Assembly (NCBI GenBank): GCA_024280155.1
Contig: JAJRQQ010000040.1
Span: forward strand, 1-34,365
DNA from: Bacteroidota bacterium
Lineage (GTDB): Bacteria > Bacteroidota > Bacteroidia > Flavobacteriales_D > Crocinitomicaceae
Reading direction: 5' to 3'
DNA length: 34,365 nucleotides
Positions 14,913 to 24,976 of this stretch are shown piece after piece (positions within the stretch are counted from its first letter, which is position 1; each line of letters opens with the position of its first letter). The position numbers and the translations under genes are program-made. The notes under the pieces are model-generated. The model was not told where the DNA came from. It ran no database searches and worked only from the letters and a program-made list of their open reading frames with translations.

Positions 14913-17900
14913 TTAAGCAATATTGCCGTGGTATTCGTTCATGTATTCTTTTGTCACTAAATTGATAATCCGTTTAGATTTATCAAGGTCAAGTGGTATG
15001 TTTTTCTTTTTAAATTCAACAATCACCATTCTTGAAATCATTTTATCTACAAAGCTTTCGTTTTCTAAAATTTTAGCGTTCTGTAGGATGTGGTTATCAA
15101 CTTCTTCTTTTAATTCGCAAAGCACCTCAAATAATTTTCGCTCACTATCCGTTAGTGGGTCTTTTTCCATTAAGCGTTTATGAATTCGTGCATATTTTGC
15201 ATCATTTTCATATTTCGCTTTAATCAAGTTATTGGTACGCTCTAATTCTTTCGATTTTTCGTGAATTTTAGTCAAAGCTTCAATGTTCTTCTCCATTTCC
15301 TCTTTGCTTACTTCACTCAAGTTCTTCTTTTTAAACAAGCGTTCTAATTCTTCTTTTAAAGAAATAAACACAGGGTCTTTTGGATCAAAATTGCCTGCTA
15401 ATCCCTCTCTGGTTTTTTGTAAGATGGTTTTTAATTCATCTGCCAACACCATTTCCTCCTCTTTTACTTTTGTAAAGGCAAACAAGATATCCTCTAAAGC
15501 TACATTTAGTCAATTGGTGGTATCAGCACTGTTTTCTAATGCTTCTTTGGTGTTAATTAACGCTAAATGATTGTTCGCTTCTCTTGATAGAATGGTTAAC
15601 TTTCTAAAATCGAGTTTCTCCAACAAATCATAGTTTCCAGACAAACGAATGAGGTTGTACAAGCTCTTTGCATTATTCAATGCCCTTGTAATCTCCAACA
15701 TTTGTTTGCGGTCTTTAATCTGCGTAATCTGTTTAGAGAAGTTCTCGGCATTCTGGGTATCAAAATGAAATAAAGCATCCTTAATTTCTCCAATTTGTTC
15801 TTCAATCTCAGCAGGAGACATAAATAAATCAGAATAATGTTGCATTTCATCACCTAGTTCAGATTGTAATTCGTTAAAGTATGCTTGGTTGGTTTTATCA
15901 AATTCACTTTGTATGTCAGCAAAATCAACAACATAACCGTATCTAAATTCTTTGTACGTTCTGTTTACACGCGTTAAAGCTTGTAATAGATTGTGAGATT
16001 TAATTACACGTCCTACATATAGTTTTTTTAACCTTGGTGCATCAAAACCAGTTAGGAGCATATTGAATACAAAGAGAATGTCAATTTTCCCATCTTTAAA
16101 ATCATCTACCCAATCTTTGCGGTCTTGCTTTGTTCCAATGTCATGTAGAATTACAGCAGAAGTTTTGACTTTAATATCGTTCTTCTTTTTATCGCCATAA
16201 TTCATTTGAGGTTCGGCAGCCACTTGTAGCGGTTCAAAATCTAAAACCTTAGCCTTTTGAGTGTATTTCTCGTTAAAGATTTTATGCATCTCTTTGGCTT
16301 GGTCAGAAGAATCACAAATTACCATTGCTCCAATACTTGCATCATTCATGGAGGTACGACTTTTTTCAAAATCAGTAACAATGTAATCTAACATGGGTTC
16401 TACAAATTTATGGTGAGCATACACCACTTTTTTGTCTGAATTTCCTTTTAAGATTTTAATCTCTTCTAATGCTTTTTCTAATGTCGTTTTATAGCTCGTT
16501 TCAATCTCTTCACGAATCAAACGTAAGGTATAACCATCAGCTATAGAAGCATTGTAATAGTATTTGTGGATATAATCCCCAAACAATAATTTAGAGTTGT
16601 AATCATCTCCTAAAAGAGGCGTTCCTGTCAATCCTATTTTAATTGAATTAGGATCAGACTCACGCAGATTCGCTAAGAAACTTCCTTTTGGATTATAACT
16701 TCTGTGTACTTCATCTAAAAAGTAAACACGTTGTAAATTGAGGTTATAATCTGTATTTCTTACTACATCTGGATCATCCTTAAACTTCTGGATATTGACT
16801 ACCGTAATTTCAGGTTTTCCAGAATTGTTTTCAATCGCTTTAGTAGATTTAATAGTTCGTGCAAATTCATCTCTCGAATTAACATTGTGTACAATCAATC
16901 CACGGCTTCTAAATTCTTTCCCTGCTTGAACCAAAAGGTCTAATCTATCAACAATGAAATAGAATTTTGGAACAATACCTTTGTTCTGGTAATAGTCCGT
17001 TAAATGTTTGACATTGTAATAAGCCAAAGCCGTTTTACCACTTCCTTGTGTATGCCAAATAATCCCTTTATTAATTCCTTCCTCTAGTTTTCGTTCAATT
17101 GCTTTTGTGGCAAACAACTGAGGGTAACGCATGATGTGTTTTTGCAATCCGTTAGATTCATTCACATAAGCAATCGCATATTGTAAAATGAAAGATAAAC
17201 GGTCTTTACTAAATAGTGATGTACAGATTCTATTGGTTGGAGAATTAGCGTCTTTATTCGTTAGAAACTCTTCACTGCTTTTAATTCCAACAAGGTTATT
17301 ATCTTTTAAAACAACGTTTTCTACCGTATCGTCTTCAGGGCTTAGTAATTGTTCCAAGTCAAATTTCTCTTCTTCACGGAAGTAATTAAACATTGGTTTG
17401 TGATAGGAAGTAGAAGCGTAAAAAGCGCCTTCAATTGGTAATGGAGAACCATCATCATATTCCATGTTATTTGAAAACACCATCAATTGCGTGATGTTTA
17501 CAAACTTTCTGAACTTCTTGTTTTGAAAGCGAGTGTTTATTCTTTCTCGTTCTGCTAAAACTCCATCTTGATTATTTGGTTTCTTTACTTCAATAAACAC
17601 CAAAGGCATTCCATTGATTAAAAGAATAATGTCTGGTCTAAATTCGTCTTCATCCTTTTTGTAGGTTAACTCCGTAACTACATTAAAGGTGTTATTGTCA
17701 AAATTTTCAAAGTCAATTAGTTTTACTCCTGATTTTCGAGTTAATCGCTCGTAAAAAGCTTTCCCTAAATCTTCATTGTCTAATGATAGTGAAACTTCAT
17801 CCAACAATCGTTTGGCATCATCTAATGCAAAACCATCATTGATTGATGTTATACTTTTCAAGAAAATATCGGTAAATATATTGGTGTCCGTATTCCACAC

Positions 17901-17993
17901 AGCATCCTTCAACGAAAGGTAATCAAAGCCTAACCTTGTTAAGTGCAAAATTGTAGGGATCTTAACCCTTGAATCTTCATTGAATTTATTCAT
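14913..17993 (-). pseudogene. hsdR: Type I RM restriction subunit HsdR, interrupted by an in-frame TGA
   Basis: Residues 1-827 (15510-17993) hold the endonuclease domain with D121, E135 and K137 (PD-(D/E)XK) and the motor with Walker A (TQGSGKT, K320) and DEVH (D427-H430). The TGA at 15510-15512 stops it after SADTTN. The same frame continues (LNVALEDILFAFTKV...) to 14913 for another 190 or so residues, matching the HsdR C-terminal domain that docks on the methyltransferase. Total length would be about 1018 codons, normal for the family. A one-base change from a leucine codon (TTA) would explain it. The C-terminal piece has no good start except TTG at 15483-15485. The gene is either a new pseudogene or a sequence error. 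Confidence 0.85.
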
Positions 17994-18003
17994 AGTCTCT
18001 ATT

Positions 18004-18395
18004 TTATAACCGTTGCAGGTTAATACCCCATTCTACATCTTCCATTCGCTTTGCCACATCTTGTAAAGATATTAAAACATCACTATCTTTTGGTAATTCA
18101 CTAAACATTAAATTTTTAAATAAACTGTTATACGTTTCTTTGAACTCCTTCCACACATTTTCTAAATCACTAAAAATTAAAGCATCTTTTAAGGGACGGG
18201 CTAACCAGTTATTGTCTGTTTTAAAACTTTCCTTTAGATATTTTATTAATCTTTCCAGCTTTTAATATACGTCCTATGGCTTTTGCGGTAGTTAAGAATT
18301 TTTCTTTAGTAATATTCAAATCAACATAGCCAAAGGTACTATTCTCTGGAGTACATTCTATTTGTTGGGCTATATTATTGAACTGTTGTCATTGC
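18004..18395 (-). pseudogene. Frameshifted, truncated gene remnant upstream of hsdR
   Basis: On the minus strand two overlapping frames carry protein-like sequence. One reads NNIAQQIECTPENSTFGYV... down to RILKAGKINKI. After a frameshift near 18230, a second reads YLKESFKTDNNWLARP ... VWKEFKETYNSLFKNL ... ELPKDSDVLISLQDVAKRM to a stop at 18004-18006. No start codon remains. The FKNLMFSELP segment faintly recalls the C-terminus of AbiEii-type nucleotidyltransferases, but the match is too weak to assign. From here to 18532 nothing else coding is seen. Confidence 0.5.
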
Positions 18396-18532
18396 TATTA
18401 CAAAAATAGTTAAAGCTTTTAATTGTATCTAAATTAGGGGAATTGAATACAACACCTATTTAAATTATAATAGATGGAAAGAATGATTACAAATCACCTT
18501 TTTAAAATAAGTTATGGGGAATATATGGGGAT

Positions 18533-18570
18533 AAAAAAAGCTAAAACCTTTACAGTAAAGGTTTTAGCTT
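18533..18570 (-). terminator. Rho-independent terminator after the tRNA cluster
   Basis: Perfect 16-bp arms at 18538-18553 and 18555-18570, a one-base centre, and a seven-base T-run on the minus strand (A at 18533-18539). It lies 10 bases after tRNA-Arg and ends that transcript before the defence island. Confidence 0.85.
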
Positions 18571-18579
18571 GTAATAATG

Positions 18580-18653
18580 TGAGCCCGTCAGGATTCGAAC
18601 CTGAGACCGCCTCCTTAGAAGGGAGGTGCTCTATCCAGCTGAGCTACGAGCCC
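18580..18653 (-). tRNA. tRNA-Arg, anticodon TCT
   Basis: A 74-base cloverleaf on the minus strand. Acceptor GGGCTCG pairs with CGGGCTC (two G-U pairs), anticodon arm CCTCC/GGAGG encloses a loop with TCT, and the T arm TCAGG/CCTGA encloses TTCGAAT. CCA is not encoded. It is the tRNA closest to the defence island, with its 3' end facing it, the usual orientation for integration at a tRNA. Confidence 0.96.
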
Positions 18654-18662
18654 ATCAATAGC

Positions 18663-18690
18663 AAAAAAAAGGGGATGATTTCTCATCCCC
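18663..18690 (-). terminator. Terminator between tRNA-Pro and tRNA-Arg
   Basis: GGGGATGA at 18671-18678 and TCATCCCC at 18683-18690 make an 8-bp stem with a 4-base loop, followed on the minus strand by eight T (A-run 18663-18670). It would end most tRNA-Pro transcripts, so tRNA-Arg may have its own promoter or rely on read-through. Confidence 0.75.
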
Positions 18691-18695
18691 ATTGG

Positions 18696-18770
18696 TCGGG
18701 GTGGCAGGATTCGAACCTGCGACCTCCTCGTCCCAAACGAGGCGCGATGACCGGGCTACGCTACACCCCG
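18696..18770 (-). tRNA. tRNA-Pro, anticodon TGG
   Basis: A 75-base cloverleaf on the minus strand. Acceptor CGGGGTG pairs with CACCCCG, anticodon arm CCTCG/CGAGG has loop TTTGGGA, and T arm GCAGG/CCTGC encloses TTCGAAT. The next three bases (18693-18695) read CCA on this strand, so CCA is encoded, perhaps by chance. Confidence 0.96.
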
Positions 18771-18913
18771 AGTATTTGCTATTAATACTCACAAATTTTC
18801 AATTTGCAAAATAAATTTATCATTTCATTTGCGAGTGCAAAGATAATGATTCTTTTAACTTTTACAATCTAAAATGAATTTTATTTAAATAAAATATCTT
18901 TCATTTTAAATAG

Positions 18914-19001
18914 CGGAGAGACAGGGATTCGAACCCTGGGTACCCTTTTGAGGTACGCTTATTTAGCAAACAAGTCCTTTCGGCCACTCAGGCACCTCTC
19001 C
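18914..19001 (-). tRNA. tRNA-Ser, anticodon GCT
   Basis: An 88-base class II tRNA with a long variable arm (GTACCTCAAAAGGGTAC). Acceptor GGAGAGG pairs with TCTCTCC (one G-U pair), anticodon arm CTTGT/ATAAG has loop TTGCTAA, and T arm CAGGG/CCCTG encloses TTCGAAT (read on minus). CCA is not encoded. The 143 bases between it and tRNA-Pro hold no gene. Confidence 0.96.
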
Positions 19002-19104
19002 GGAAAAATTATTTAATTCAAAACATGTAATGAACGGACGACAAAATTAGTAAAAGGATACTAAATCAACAACAAAAAATGAAGAAAATTTTCATCTTTT
19101 TTCA

Positions 19105-19662
19105 CTAGTTTAACAAAAACGAAATTATCTCACTTCCTTTTAAGATGAACAACAAAATCCAAATCAAGTGAAGTGGTTGAAATACAGGTTTATGCAAATT
19201 AGAAATGATCATTACAGCATAACTTCCCAATACTACAATGGGGTAATTAAAAATCTCTCCAAAGAGAAACGCAACTGCAAAAAGAGATGACAAGCCTAAA
19301 CTTAAAGCTGTTTTCTGTCTTAAACTTTGACTTATTGCAAATAGAATGATGCAAAAATAGGACATGACAGAGCACATATCAATTAAATACCCATCTACCA
19401 TAGACTGCATTGCTACATCTGAAAGTAGCATGGACCAAAATACTTGTGAGCCAAATAACGCAAACAATCCAATTAAAAGAATAATTAAAGCTGGAAATCC
19501 TTGTTCTTTATTCCACCAAAAAAATTGAAATCCGACAATTAAAAGGATAAACTCATTTAAAGGAATCGGAAAAATAAATGCCCGTGATGAAAAGTATATC
19601 GAAAATGCATATACAATTAGTGTAAGTGCTGTTAAAAAAATAAGTCTATCTTCTCTTTTCAT
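19105..19662 (-). CDS. Polytopic membrane protein, function unknown
   Basis: A 185-residue protein made almost entirely of hydrophobic segments, about six TM helices (around 9-25, 30-48, 54-75, 90-110, 118-145 and 165-182). I recognise no family and see no catalytic motif. Its ATG overlaps the map stop codon by one base (TAATG), so translation is coupled to map. The first segments, with FIFPIPLNEFILLIVGFQFFWW, look like a small lipid-facing or permease-like protein, but no substrate is suggested. Confidence 0.75.
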   Translation of the reverse strand: MKREDRLIFLTALTLIVYAFSIYFSSRAFIFPIPLNEFILLIVGFQFFWWNKEQGFPALIILLIGLFALFGSQVFWSMLLSDVAMQSMVDGYLIDMCSVMSYFCIILFAISQSLRQKTALSLGLSSLFAVAFLFGEIFNYPIVVLGSYAVMIISNLHKPVFQPLHLIWILLFILKGSEIISFLLN

Positions 19663-20438
19663 TATTTACGATTCAAAACTTCATCTACATATTGGAACGT
19701 AGATAAAACTTCTGGTTTACCGTTAACCACAGCAATATCATGCTCGAAATGAGCACTAGGCAAACCATCTTCTGTTACAATTGTCCAGTGATCATCTAAC
19801 TGAACAACTTTCTCTGTCCCCATGTTTATCATCGGTTCGATAGCAATGGTTAATCCGTTCTGAATTTTCTTTCCTTTACCTCTTCTACCGTAATTCGGAA
19901 CTTGAGGCTCTTCGTGCATTGTTTTACCTAAACCATGTCCTACCAAATCTCGTACAACTCCATAACCATTTTTCTCAGCATGTTGTTGAATTGCAAATCC
20001 AATATCCCCTATTCTATTTCCAACTTTAGTAGCAGCTATCCCAAGATCTAAACATTCTCTTGTGACTTTCAATAATTTCTTAATTTCCGGTGCAACCTCC
20101 CCTACTTCAAAAGTAAAAGCATGATCTCCATAATATCCTTTGTAAATTGAACCGCAATCCACAGAAATAATATCTCCATCTCTCAACGGTACATCTGTTG
20201 GAATTCCATGCACTACTGCTTCATTAATTGAAATACACAATGTATTGGGAAAATCATACAATCCAAGAAAACCAGGTATTGCATCTTGAGAACGGATGTA
20301 GTCTTCTGCGATTTTATCCAATTCTAAAGGGGTTACGCCTGGCTTGATATGTTTCGCTATTTCTCCAAGCGTTCTACTCACGATTTGCGCTGCTTCACGC
20401 ATTATTTCAATCTCTTCAGGTGTTTTATAAATGATCAT
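19662..20438 (-). CDS. map: Methionine aminopeptidase type I
   Basis: It removes the initiator methionine from new proteins in the cytoplasm. The frame allows an ATG at 20459, but its -7 box would then put transcription at that codon, so the start at 20438 (MIIYKTPEEIEIMREAAQ) is preferred, giving 258 residues. All five metal ligands are present (numbering from 20459: D101, D112, H175, E208, E239), as is H84, with the motifs VDCGSIYKGYYGDHAFTF, GHGLGKTMHEEP and IAIEPMINMG. The length is standard for a type Ia enzyme. It is followed by a coupled membrane-protein gene. Confidence 0.96.
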   Translation of the reverse strand: MIIYKTPEEIEIMREAAQIVSRTLGEIAKHIKPGVTPLELDKIAEDYIRSQDAIPGFLGLYDFPNTLCISINEAVVHGIPTDVPLRDGDIISVDCGSIYKGYYGDHAFTFEVGEVAPEIKKLLKVTRECLDLGIAATKVGNRIGDIGFAIQQHAEKNGYGVVRDLVGHGLGKTMHEEPQVPNYGRRGKGKKIQNGLTIAIEPMINMGTEKVVQLDDHWTIVTEDGLPSAHFEHDIAVVNGKPEVLSTFQYVDEVLNRK

Positions 20439-20463
20439 ATCTCTATTCAAATAATTCATGTTG

Positions 20464-20471
20464 CAAATGTA
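20464..20471 (-). promoter_or_regulatory. Bacteroidetes -7 box for map
   Basis: TACATTTG on the minus strand fits TAnnTTTG. Transcription would start near 20457, a leader of about 20 bases before the ATG at 20438. The fit to the consensus decides between two in-frame start codons. No clear -33 element was seen. Confidence 0.45.
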
Positions 20472-20497
20472 GTTATATTTTATACTTTCGCCTATAA

Positions 20498-21451
20498 CTA
20501 GAAGGAGTAGCCTATATTAATTCCTCCATAACGATGGTAAACAGACTCATTAAAAGTAGATGAATTATAATTTATCATATATCGTAAACTAAAATTCTGA
20601 TAATAAAGTGTGACCCCCATCCTAAACCTGTATTGATGTGAAATAATTTCATTTGAACTCAATGCATTTGGGTCATTAGAGAATAAACCACCTTGTAATG
20701 TTGCATCGTAAAAAACACCTTGAAGATTTGCCGAAAAAACCCATTCCCATATCAGTTTTTTTTCAATATTCCCCAATGAAAGCTCTTGTAAATATCTATT
20801 TTTATTTCCAAACTTTATCATCGTTCCTAATTGAATTCTATTTATCAAAGTACCAAATCTAGCATCAACGAATGTAACTACATGATTCGCAAACCAATCC
20901 GCACCAAATCCTCTCTCTATACGAAATTGATAATCTAACAAGAATGTCGACCTAAGTTGATTTTCCCAACCGACTGGAATAGCAGAACCAACTGCTTTGT
21001 GAACAAGCGTTTGCATCTCTTCCCCAAAAGCGTATGGCCCCATTAATCCTACTCCTATTTCATTAGATACTTTCATCTTTCTTTCCAAGTTAACATTTAC
21101 AGAAAAATTAGTTAAAAGTAAATACGCTGAATAAGGTTGATCATGTGGAACTAGACCTGGCTGAGTTATCGAAGTCGGAGTAAACATCCTCTGCTCCACA
21201 CCAAAACCTGAATAATTCAAAACATTTTTAAATCTAGGTTTAAGTATTAATTGGGCTAATGTTTTTTCAAACTTTTTATTCGTGTATGAAAATGCAATAC
21301 CTGCAGTGTAGTAATTATCTGTACTAAAAAGCATGTCATTATTCAACTCAAAATCTAAACGATTATTTTTCTCAGAAAAGCTCAATGCTACTTCTGTCCT
21401 TTGAGAGAAAGAGAGTATTGGAATAAATAAAAAGATTAAAATTTTGTACAT
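20498..21451 (-). CDS. LpxR-like outer-membrane lipid A deacylase (DUF2219)
   Basis: A 317-residue beta-barrel with a signal peptide (MYKILIFLFIPILSFSQ). It shows the LpxR family motifs NNDMLFSTDNYYTAGI (the Asn-Asp pair, residues 38-39, and the downstream Thr) and PHDQPYSAYLLLTN, and ends in an aromatic residue (GYSF) as an outer-membrane barrel should. LpxR enzymes cut the 3'-acyloxyacyl group from lipid A at the cell surface. The active residues appear present, but the activity has mostly been shown in Proteobacteria. The gene starts 15 bases after the sucC terminator, so it may have its own promoter. Confidence 0.8.
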   Translation of the reverse strand: MYKILIFLFIPILSFSQRTEVALSFSEKNNRLDFELNNDMLFSTDNYYTAGIAFSYTNKKFEKTLAQLILKPRFKNVLNYSGFGVEQRMFTPTSITQPGLVPHDQPYSAYLLLTNFSVNVNLERKMKVSNEIGVGLMGPYAFGEEMQTLVHKAVGSAIPVGWENQLRSTFLLDYQFRIERGFGADWFANHVVTFVDARFGTLINRIQLGTMIKFGNKNRYLQELSLGNIEKKLIWEWVFSANLQGVFYDATLQGGLFSNDPNALSSNEIISHQYRFRMGVTLYYQNFSLRYMINYNSSTFNESVYHRYGGINIGYSF

Positions 21452-21457
21452 AAATTG

Positions 21458-21493
21458 AAAAAAAAACCCCGTTAACGAATTACGAAACGGGGT
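21458..21493 (-). terminator. Rho-independent terminator after sucC
   Basis: ACCCCGTT at 21466-21473 and AACGGGGT at 21486-21493 form an 8-bp stem with a 12-base loop, followed by a long T-run on the minus strand (A at 21458-21466). It lies 20 bases after the sucC stop. Confidence 0.8.
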
Positions 21494-21512
21494 ATAAGTA
21501 ACTTAATATACT

Positions 21513-22724
21513 CTAAGCCAATACTTCTTTCACTTTATCAGCTGCATCTTGTAATTGAACTACAGAGATTACATCTAAACCAGAATCATCAATTAATTCT
21601 TTTGCTTCAACAGCATTTGTTCCTTGTAAACGAACAATTAATGGAACTGGGAATTTTCCGAATTTTTGGTAAGCATCTACAACACCTTGAGCAACACGAT
21701 CACAACGAACGATACCTCCAAAGATGTTAATTAAAATTGCTTTTACATTTTTATCTTTCAGAATGATATTGAATGCTTTTTCAACACGCTCTGCATCTGC
21801 AGTACCTCCTACATCTAAGAAGTTTGCTGGATTACCTCCTGACAATTTAATGATATCCATTGTTGCCATTGCTAAACCAGCTCCGTTTACCATACAACCA
21901 ACATTACCATCTAATTTTACGAAGTTTAATCCTAACTCATCCGCTTCCACTTCTGTAGGATCTTCTTCTGTTTTGTCACGCATTGCTGCATAATCTGGAT
22001 GTCTGTACAATGCACTTCCATCTAGAGTTACTTTAGCATCTACAGCAATAATTTTATCATCCGAAGTTTTTAGGACTGGATTTATTTCAAACATTGAAGC
22101 ATCACAACCTTCATAAGCAGCATACAAAGCAAAAACGAATTTTGTCATTTGCTTCATCGCTTGACCAGAAAGTCCTAAATTAAAAGCAATTTTACGTGCT
22201 TGAAATCCTTGCAATCCCACTTTAGGGTTAATTTCTTCCTTAAAAATTAACTCAGGTGTATTATCTGCAACTGATTCAATATCCATCCCACCTTCTGTAG
22301 AATAGATGATTGTATTTCGACTTGTTTCACGATCTAATAAAACAGACATGTAAAATTCTGAAGGCTCACTTGCTCCAGGGTAATAAACATCTTGCGCTAT
22401 TAACACTTTACTAACTAATTTCCCAACACCATTTGTTTGGGCAGTCGTTAAGTGTCCACCTAAAATACCTTTCACTGTATCTTCAACTTTATCCAAGCCT
22501 TTTGCAAGAACAACACCGTGAGAACCTGTTTCTGCAACAGTTCCTTTTCCACGACCACCAGCATGAATTTGTGCTTTCACAACAAACCATTCTGTACCAG
22601 TTTCAGCAGTTAATTCTTTTGCAGCATTTACCGCATCTTCCACCTTGTCAACTACTCTTCCTTCTTGGATAGCAACCCCAAAGCTTTTTAATATTGATTT
22701 CCCTTCATATTCGTGTAAATTCAT
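21513..22724 (-). CDS. sucC: Succinyl-CoA ligase (ADP-forming), beta subunit
   Basis: A 403-residue ATP-grasp enzyme of the TCA cycle that forms succinate and ATP from succinyl-CoA with the alpha subunit SucD. The N-terminal ATP-grasp domain starts [19 protein letters not shown] and has [14 protein letters not shown]. The metal-binding region reads [24 protein letters not shown]. The C-terminal CoA-ligase part has [27 protein letters not shown] and [18 protein letters not shown], with the active-site glycine-rich loop intact. The length is near the usual 390. sucD is not adjacent here. The 164 bases upstream hold no gene and presumably its promoter, but no exact TAnnTTTG was found. Confidence 0.97.
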   Translation of the reverse strand: MNLHEYEGKSILKSFGVAIQEGRVVDKVEDAVNAAKELTAETGTEWFVVKAQIHAGGRGKGTVAETGSHGVVLAKGLDKVEDTVKGILGGHLTTAQTNGVGKLVSKVLIAQDVYYPGASEPSEFYMSVLLDRETSRNTIIYSTEGGMDIESVADNTPELIFKEEINPKVGLQGFQARKIAFNLGLSGQAMKQMTKFVFALYAAYEGCDASMFEINPVLKTSDDKIIAVDAKVTLDGSALYRHPDYAAMRDKTEEDPTEVEADELGLNFVKLDGNVGCMVNGAGLAMATMDIIKLSGGNPANFLDVGGTADAERVEKAFNIILKDKNVKAILINIFGGIVRCDRVAQGVVDAYQKFGKFPVPLIVRLQGTNAVEAKELIDDSGLDVISVVQLQDAADKVKEVLA

Positions 22725-22888
22725 TCTATCTGTGTTTTGAATTGTAAAATTAACAGTAATTTTTAAGTATCAAGCATTGATGTATTATTTTTTTTGTAGA
22801 ATTTTGAAAGGTTTTTATTTTGGTGAATTAAATCTATTCAGTCAAGGAGAAATTCTACGGTGATAATTAGAGCGATTCTCAAAAAGAC

Positions 22889-24634
22889 TTACAGATTTAC
22901 CTTCCTCACATTCAACTTCTCTACCTCTCCTTCATATTCAAACGATGGAACGATAAACAAGCTCAATTCAAAAGGTTCGTTCGTTTCTGGGAGTTGAAAA
23001 ACAAACTGATAATCATTTATTTCTCCCTCAGTGCTTATCGGTGTATATAATCGAAAACTTTTTTCTTTTAAAACATATTCTGAGTATACTTTGCAATTCA
23101 AATAACTACTCGACATGCCTTTGAAAGATTTAATTTTAGCACTGACAATGACCCATTGATTTTTCGCTCCTTTTGTTTCAACTTCTTGTTTCATTAAAAA
23201 ACCAATACTATCATATTTACTTACTATTTTCAATGGTGAATTAATACTAAAAATTAATGGCTCATTCGTAACCAGACTGTAAGAATTAGGTAATTTCTCG
23301 TCTGTATCCAACAAACTCATATCCATTGGTGTTGGATTTGCATCTAAATAAATTGCCGCATAATATTGTCGATTCATATCCCGAGAATGTAAAATCGTTT
23401 CTCCGTATTGATGAATTTGAAAGAAATTGAGAAAAATGAGATAAATTCCTACCAAAATGAATATTGATTTCCAAATTTTAGAGGAAATGGAGTGAATAAA
23501 TCCTCCTAACGCTAAAGCAAACAGGGGGTAACTTTGAACAAGCGCTCTAGTCGAGTAGGTTGAACCATATTTCCAATCTGACCAAGCAATCACAATCCAA
23601 ATATTCAACAAACAAAAGACAATTACCGATTTTTTGAAGGGAAATGATTTAATGTAAAACATTCCTATGATAAAGAAAATAGTTATTGGCGTATAAATAA
23701 ACCATCCATTCTCAAAACCGAAAAGAACTCGAAACCATGGATTTAAGAAGAACCATTTACTACCTACATCATAAACGAAAGAGCCAGAGGCAATTTTCCA
23801 ATAAATAAGTTGAGGTAGAATTCCAATGATTCCGAACAAAATAGTCATCAACACCATCTGCTTATTCGCTTTTACCATTGCCCACTTTTCTCGCTTCAAT
23901 TCTTTCGTTTGAGTACCCCAAAGGATAGGAATGAAAATCATAATCGCTTCTGTCGGACGAGAAATGGTTGCCAAACCAATCGTTAACCCTATCACAGCCG
24001 ACCAAAAATAACTCGGTTTTTGATGCCATTTCATTGTTGCAAAAAGAAGCAATGCGTACAATGGGAAAATATAAGCATGACTTTGACCGCCATCTATCGC
24101 GATATATTGAACAAAATTTGTTGCTAATGTTAGAAATAATAATGTAAGTGTAACTGTAGAATCTTTGAAGTAATTCAATAACACAGAACGAAGGAGTAAC
24201 AATGCTAAAAATGCATAAATCAAAGCACCAAAAGCAATCGAATATTGATAAGGCGCAGAGAATCCATCGGCTTTATAATCAGAATTAAGTGCAATGAGAT
24301 GACCAACTGCAAAGAATGGGGATTCCAAAACTGCAACACCTCCTAAATATTTAAAAACGTAGTTTCCATTTGAGTGGATATTGGCTTGGTAAAGAAAACC
24401 TCCAGTTAATTCATATTCATCCTCAATCTTATCTAACCATTTCAATTCGGTGACATCATTGTAAATGAAAGTTCCTGGAAGGTACATGTAATAGCCGAAA
24501 GCATCCCAAGTCGTTACTTTTAAACCTTCTCCTTTCTTAAAATTTGGCGAATTGAATCTAAAAACGACTAAAACAGTCATGATTACAAAAATAGAGAGGA
24601 GTGATAATTTATTTTTCAATTTGCTTTTTTTCAA
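22889..24634 (-). CDS. Polytopic GT-C-like membrane protein, probable glycosyltransferase
   Basis: A 581-residue protein with about 11 TM helices between residues 10 and 420, then a soluble periplasmic domain (about 430-581, beta-rich, ending VRKVNL). The first loop holds acidic residues (TTWDAFGYYMYLPG) typical of GT-C enzymes, which use lipid-linked sugars, and a SRPTE motif lies near residue 225. No named family was recognised. The frame opens at TTG 24632-24634, where a TAnnTTTG box (24632-24639) overlaps the start codon, so translation may start a little further in, or that box is not used. The gene starts the transcript; nothing else follows before sucC. Confidence 0.7.
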   Translation of the reverse strand: MKKSKLKNKLSLLSIFVIMTVLVVFRFNSPNFKKGEGLKVTTWDAFGYYMYLPGTFIYNDVTELKWLDKIEDEYELTGGFLYQANIHSNGNYVFKYLGGVAVLESPFFAVGHLIALNSDYKADGFSAPYQYSIAFGALIYAFLALLLLRSVLLNYFKDSTVTLTLLFLTLATNFVQYIAIDGGQSHAYIFPLYALLLFATMKWHQKPSYFWSAVIGLTIGLATISRPTEAIMIFIPILWGTQTKELKREKWAMVKANKQMVLMTILFGIIGILPQLIYWKIASGSFVYDVGSKWFFLNPWFRVLFGFENGWFIYTPITIFFIIGMFYIKSFPFKKSVIVFCLLNIWIVIAWSDWKYGSTYSTRALVQSYPLFALALGGFIHSISSKIWKSIFILVGIYLIFLNFFQIHQYGETILHSRDMNRQYYAAIYLDANPTPMDMSLLDTDEKLPNSYSLVTNEPLIFSINSPLKIVSKYDSIGFLMKQEVETKGAKNQWVIVSAKIKSFKGMSSSYLNCKVYSEYVLKEKSFRLYTPISTEGEINDYQFVFQLPETNEPFELSLFIVPSFEYEGEVEKLNVRKVNL

Positions 24635-24951
24635 ATATAATGAGATTATTATAAAAGCTAATGGTTTTCTATTTTCAGATTTTAGAAATGATTCATCGTT
24701 ATACGCTACTCATTATGTTTACAAAACACTTTTTTTTGTAGGAATTATTGATTTTGAGCAGAGCGCGTGGAAGTATTGTTTCGACTTGATTTTACATCGC
24801 CCACGCTCAGCATAAATTCTTTCATTTTCATCAAGGAAAAAGAAAACAACAAATTCAAAATAAATTAGTAGTTCAATTCTGACAAAACATATTTTAGAAA
24901 TCTCATGATAATTTATTTTATTGATTACTATCTTCTTTTCTGTTTTTAAAT

Positions 24952-24959
24952 TATATTTG
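24952..24959 (+). promoter_or_regulatory. Bacteroidetes -7 box for the outer-membrane gene and uvrA
   Basis: TATATTTG, an exact TAnnTTTG match, 17 bases before the ATG at 24977, giving a very short leader. The 342 bases between the divergent genes at 24634 and 24977 hold nothing else I can support apart from an imperfect inverted repeat near 24757-24808. Confidence 0.45.
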
Positions 24960-24976
24960 ATCTCAACACTAAAAAA

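Noticed and set aside
15510-15512. TGA in hsdR as selenocysteine or read-through
   Set aside because: There is no selenocysteine-insertion hairpin seen and the position is not catalytic; a plain nonsense change or error is simpler.
18331-18338. TAnnTTTG box on the minus strand upstream of hsdR
   Set aside because: It lies inside the codons of the broken gene and about 340 bases from hsdR, so chance is likely.
18474-18785. 103-codon open frame on the plus strand
   Set aside because: It runs antisense through tRNA-Arg and tRNA-Pro and a terminator, so it is a chance frame.
24757-24808. Imperfect inverted repeat (GAGCGCGTGG / CCCACGCTC) that might be a small RNA or terminator
   Set aside because: The arms need a gap, the loop is about 30 bases and no T-run follows.
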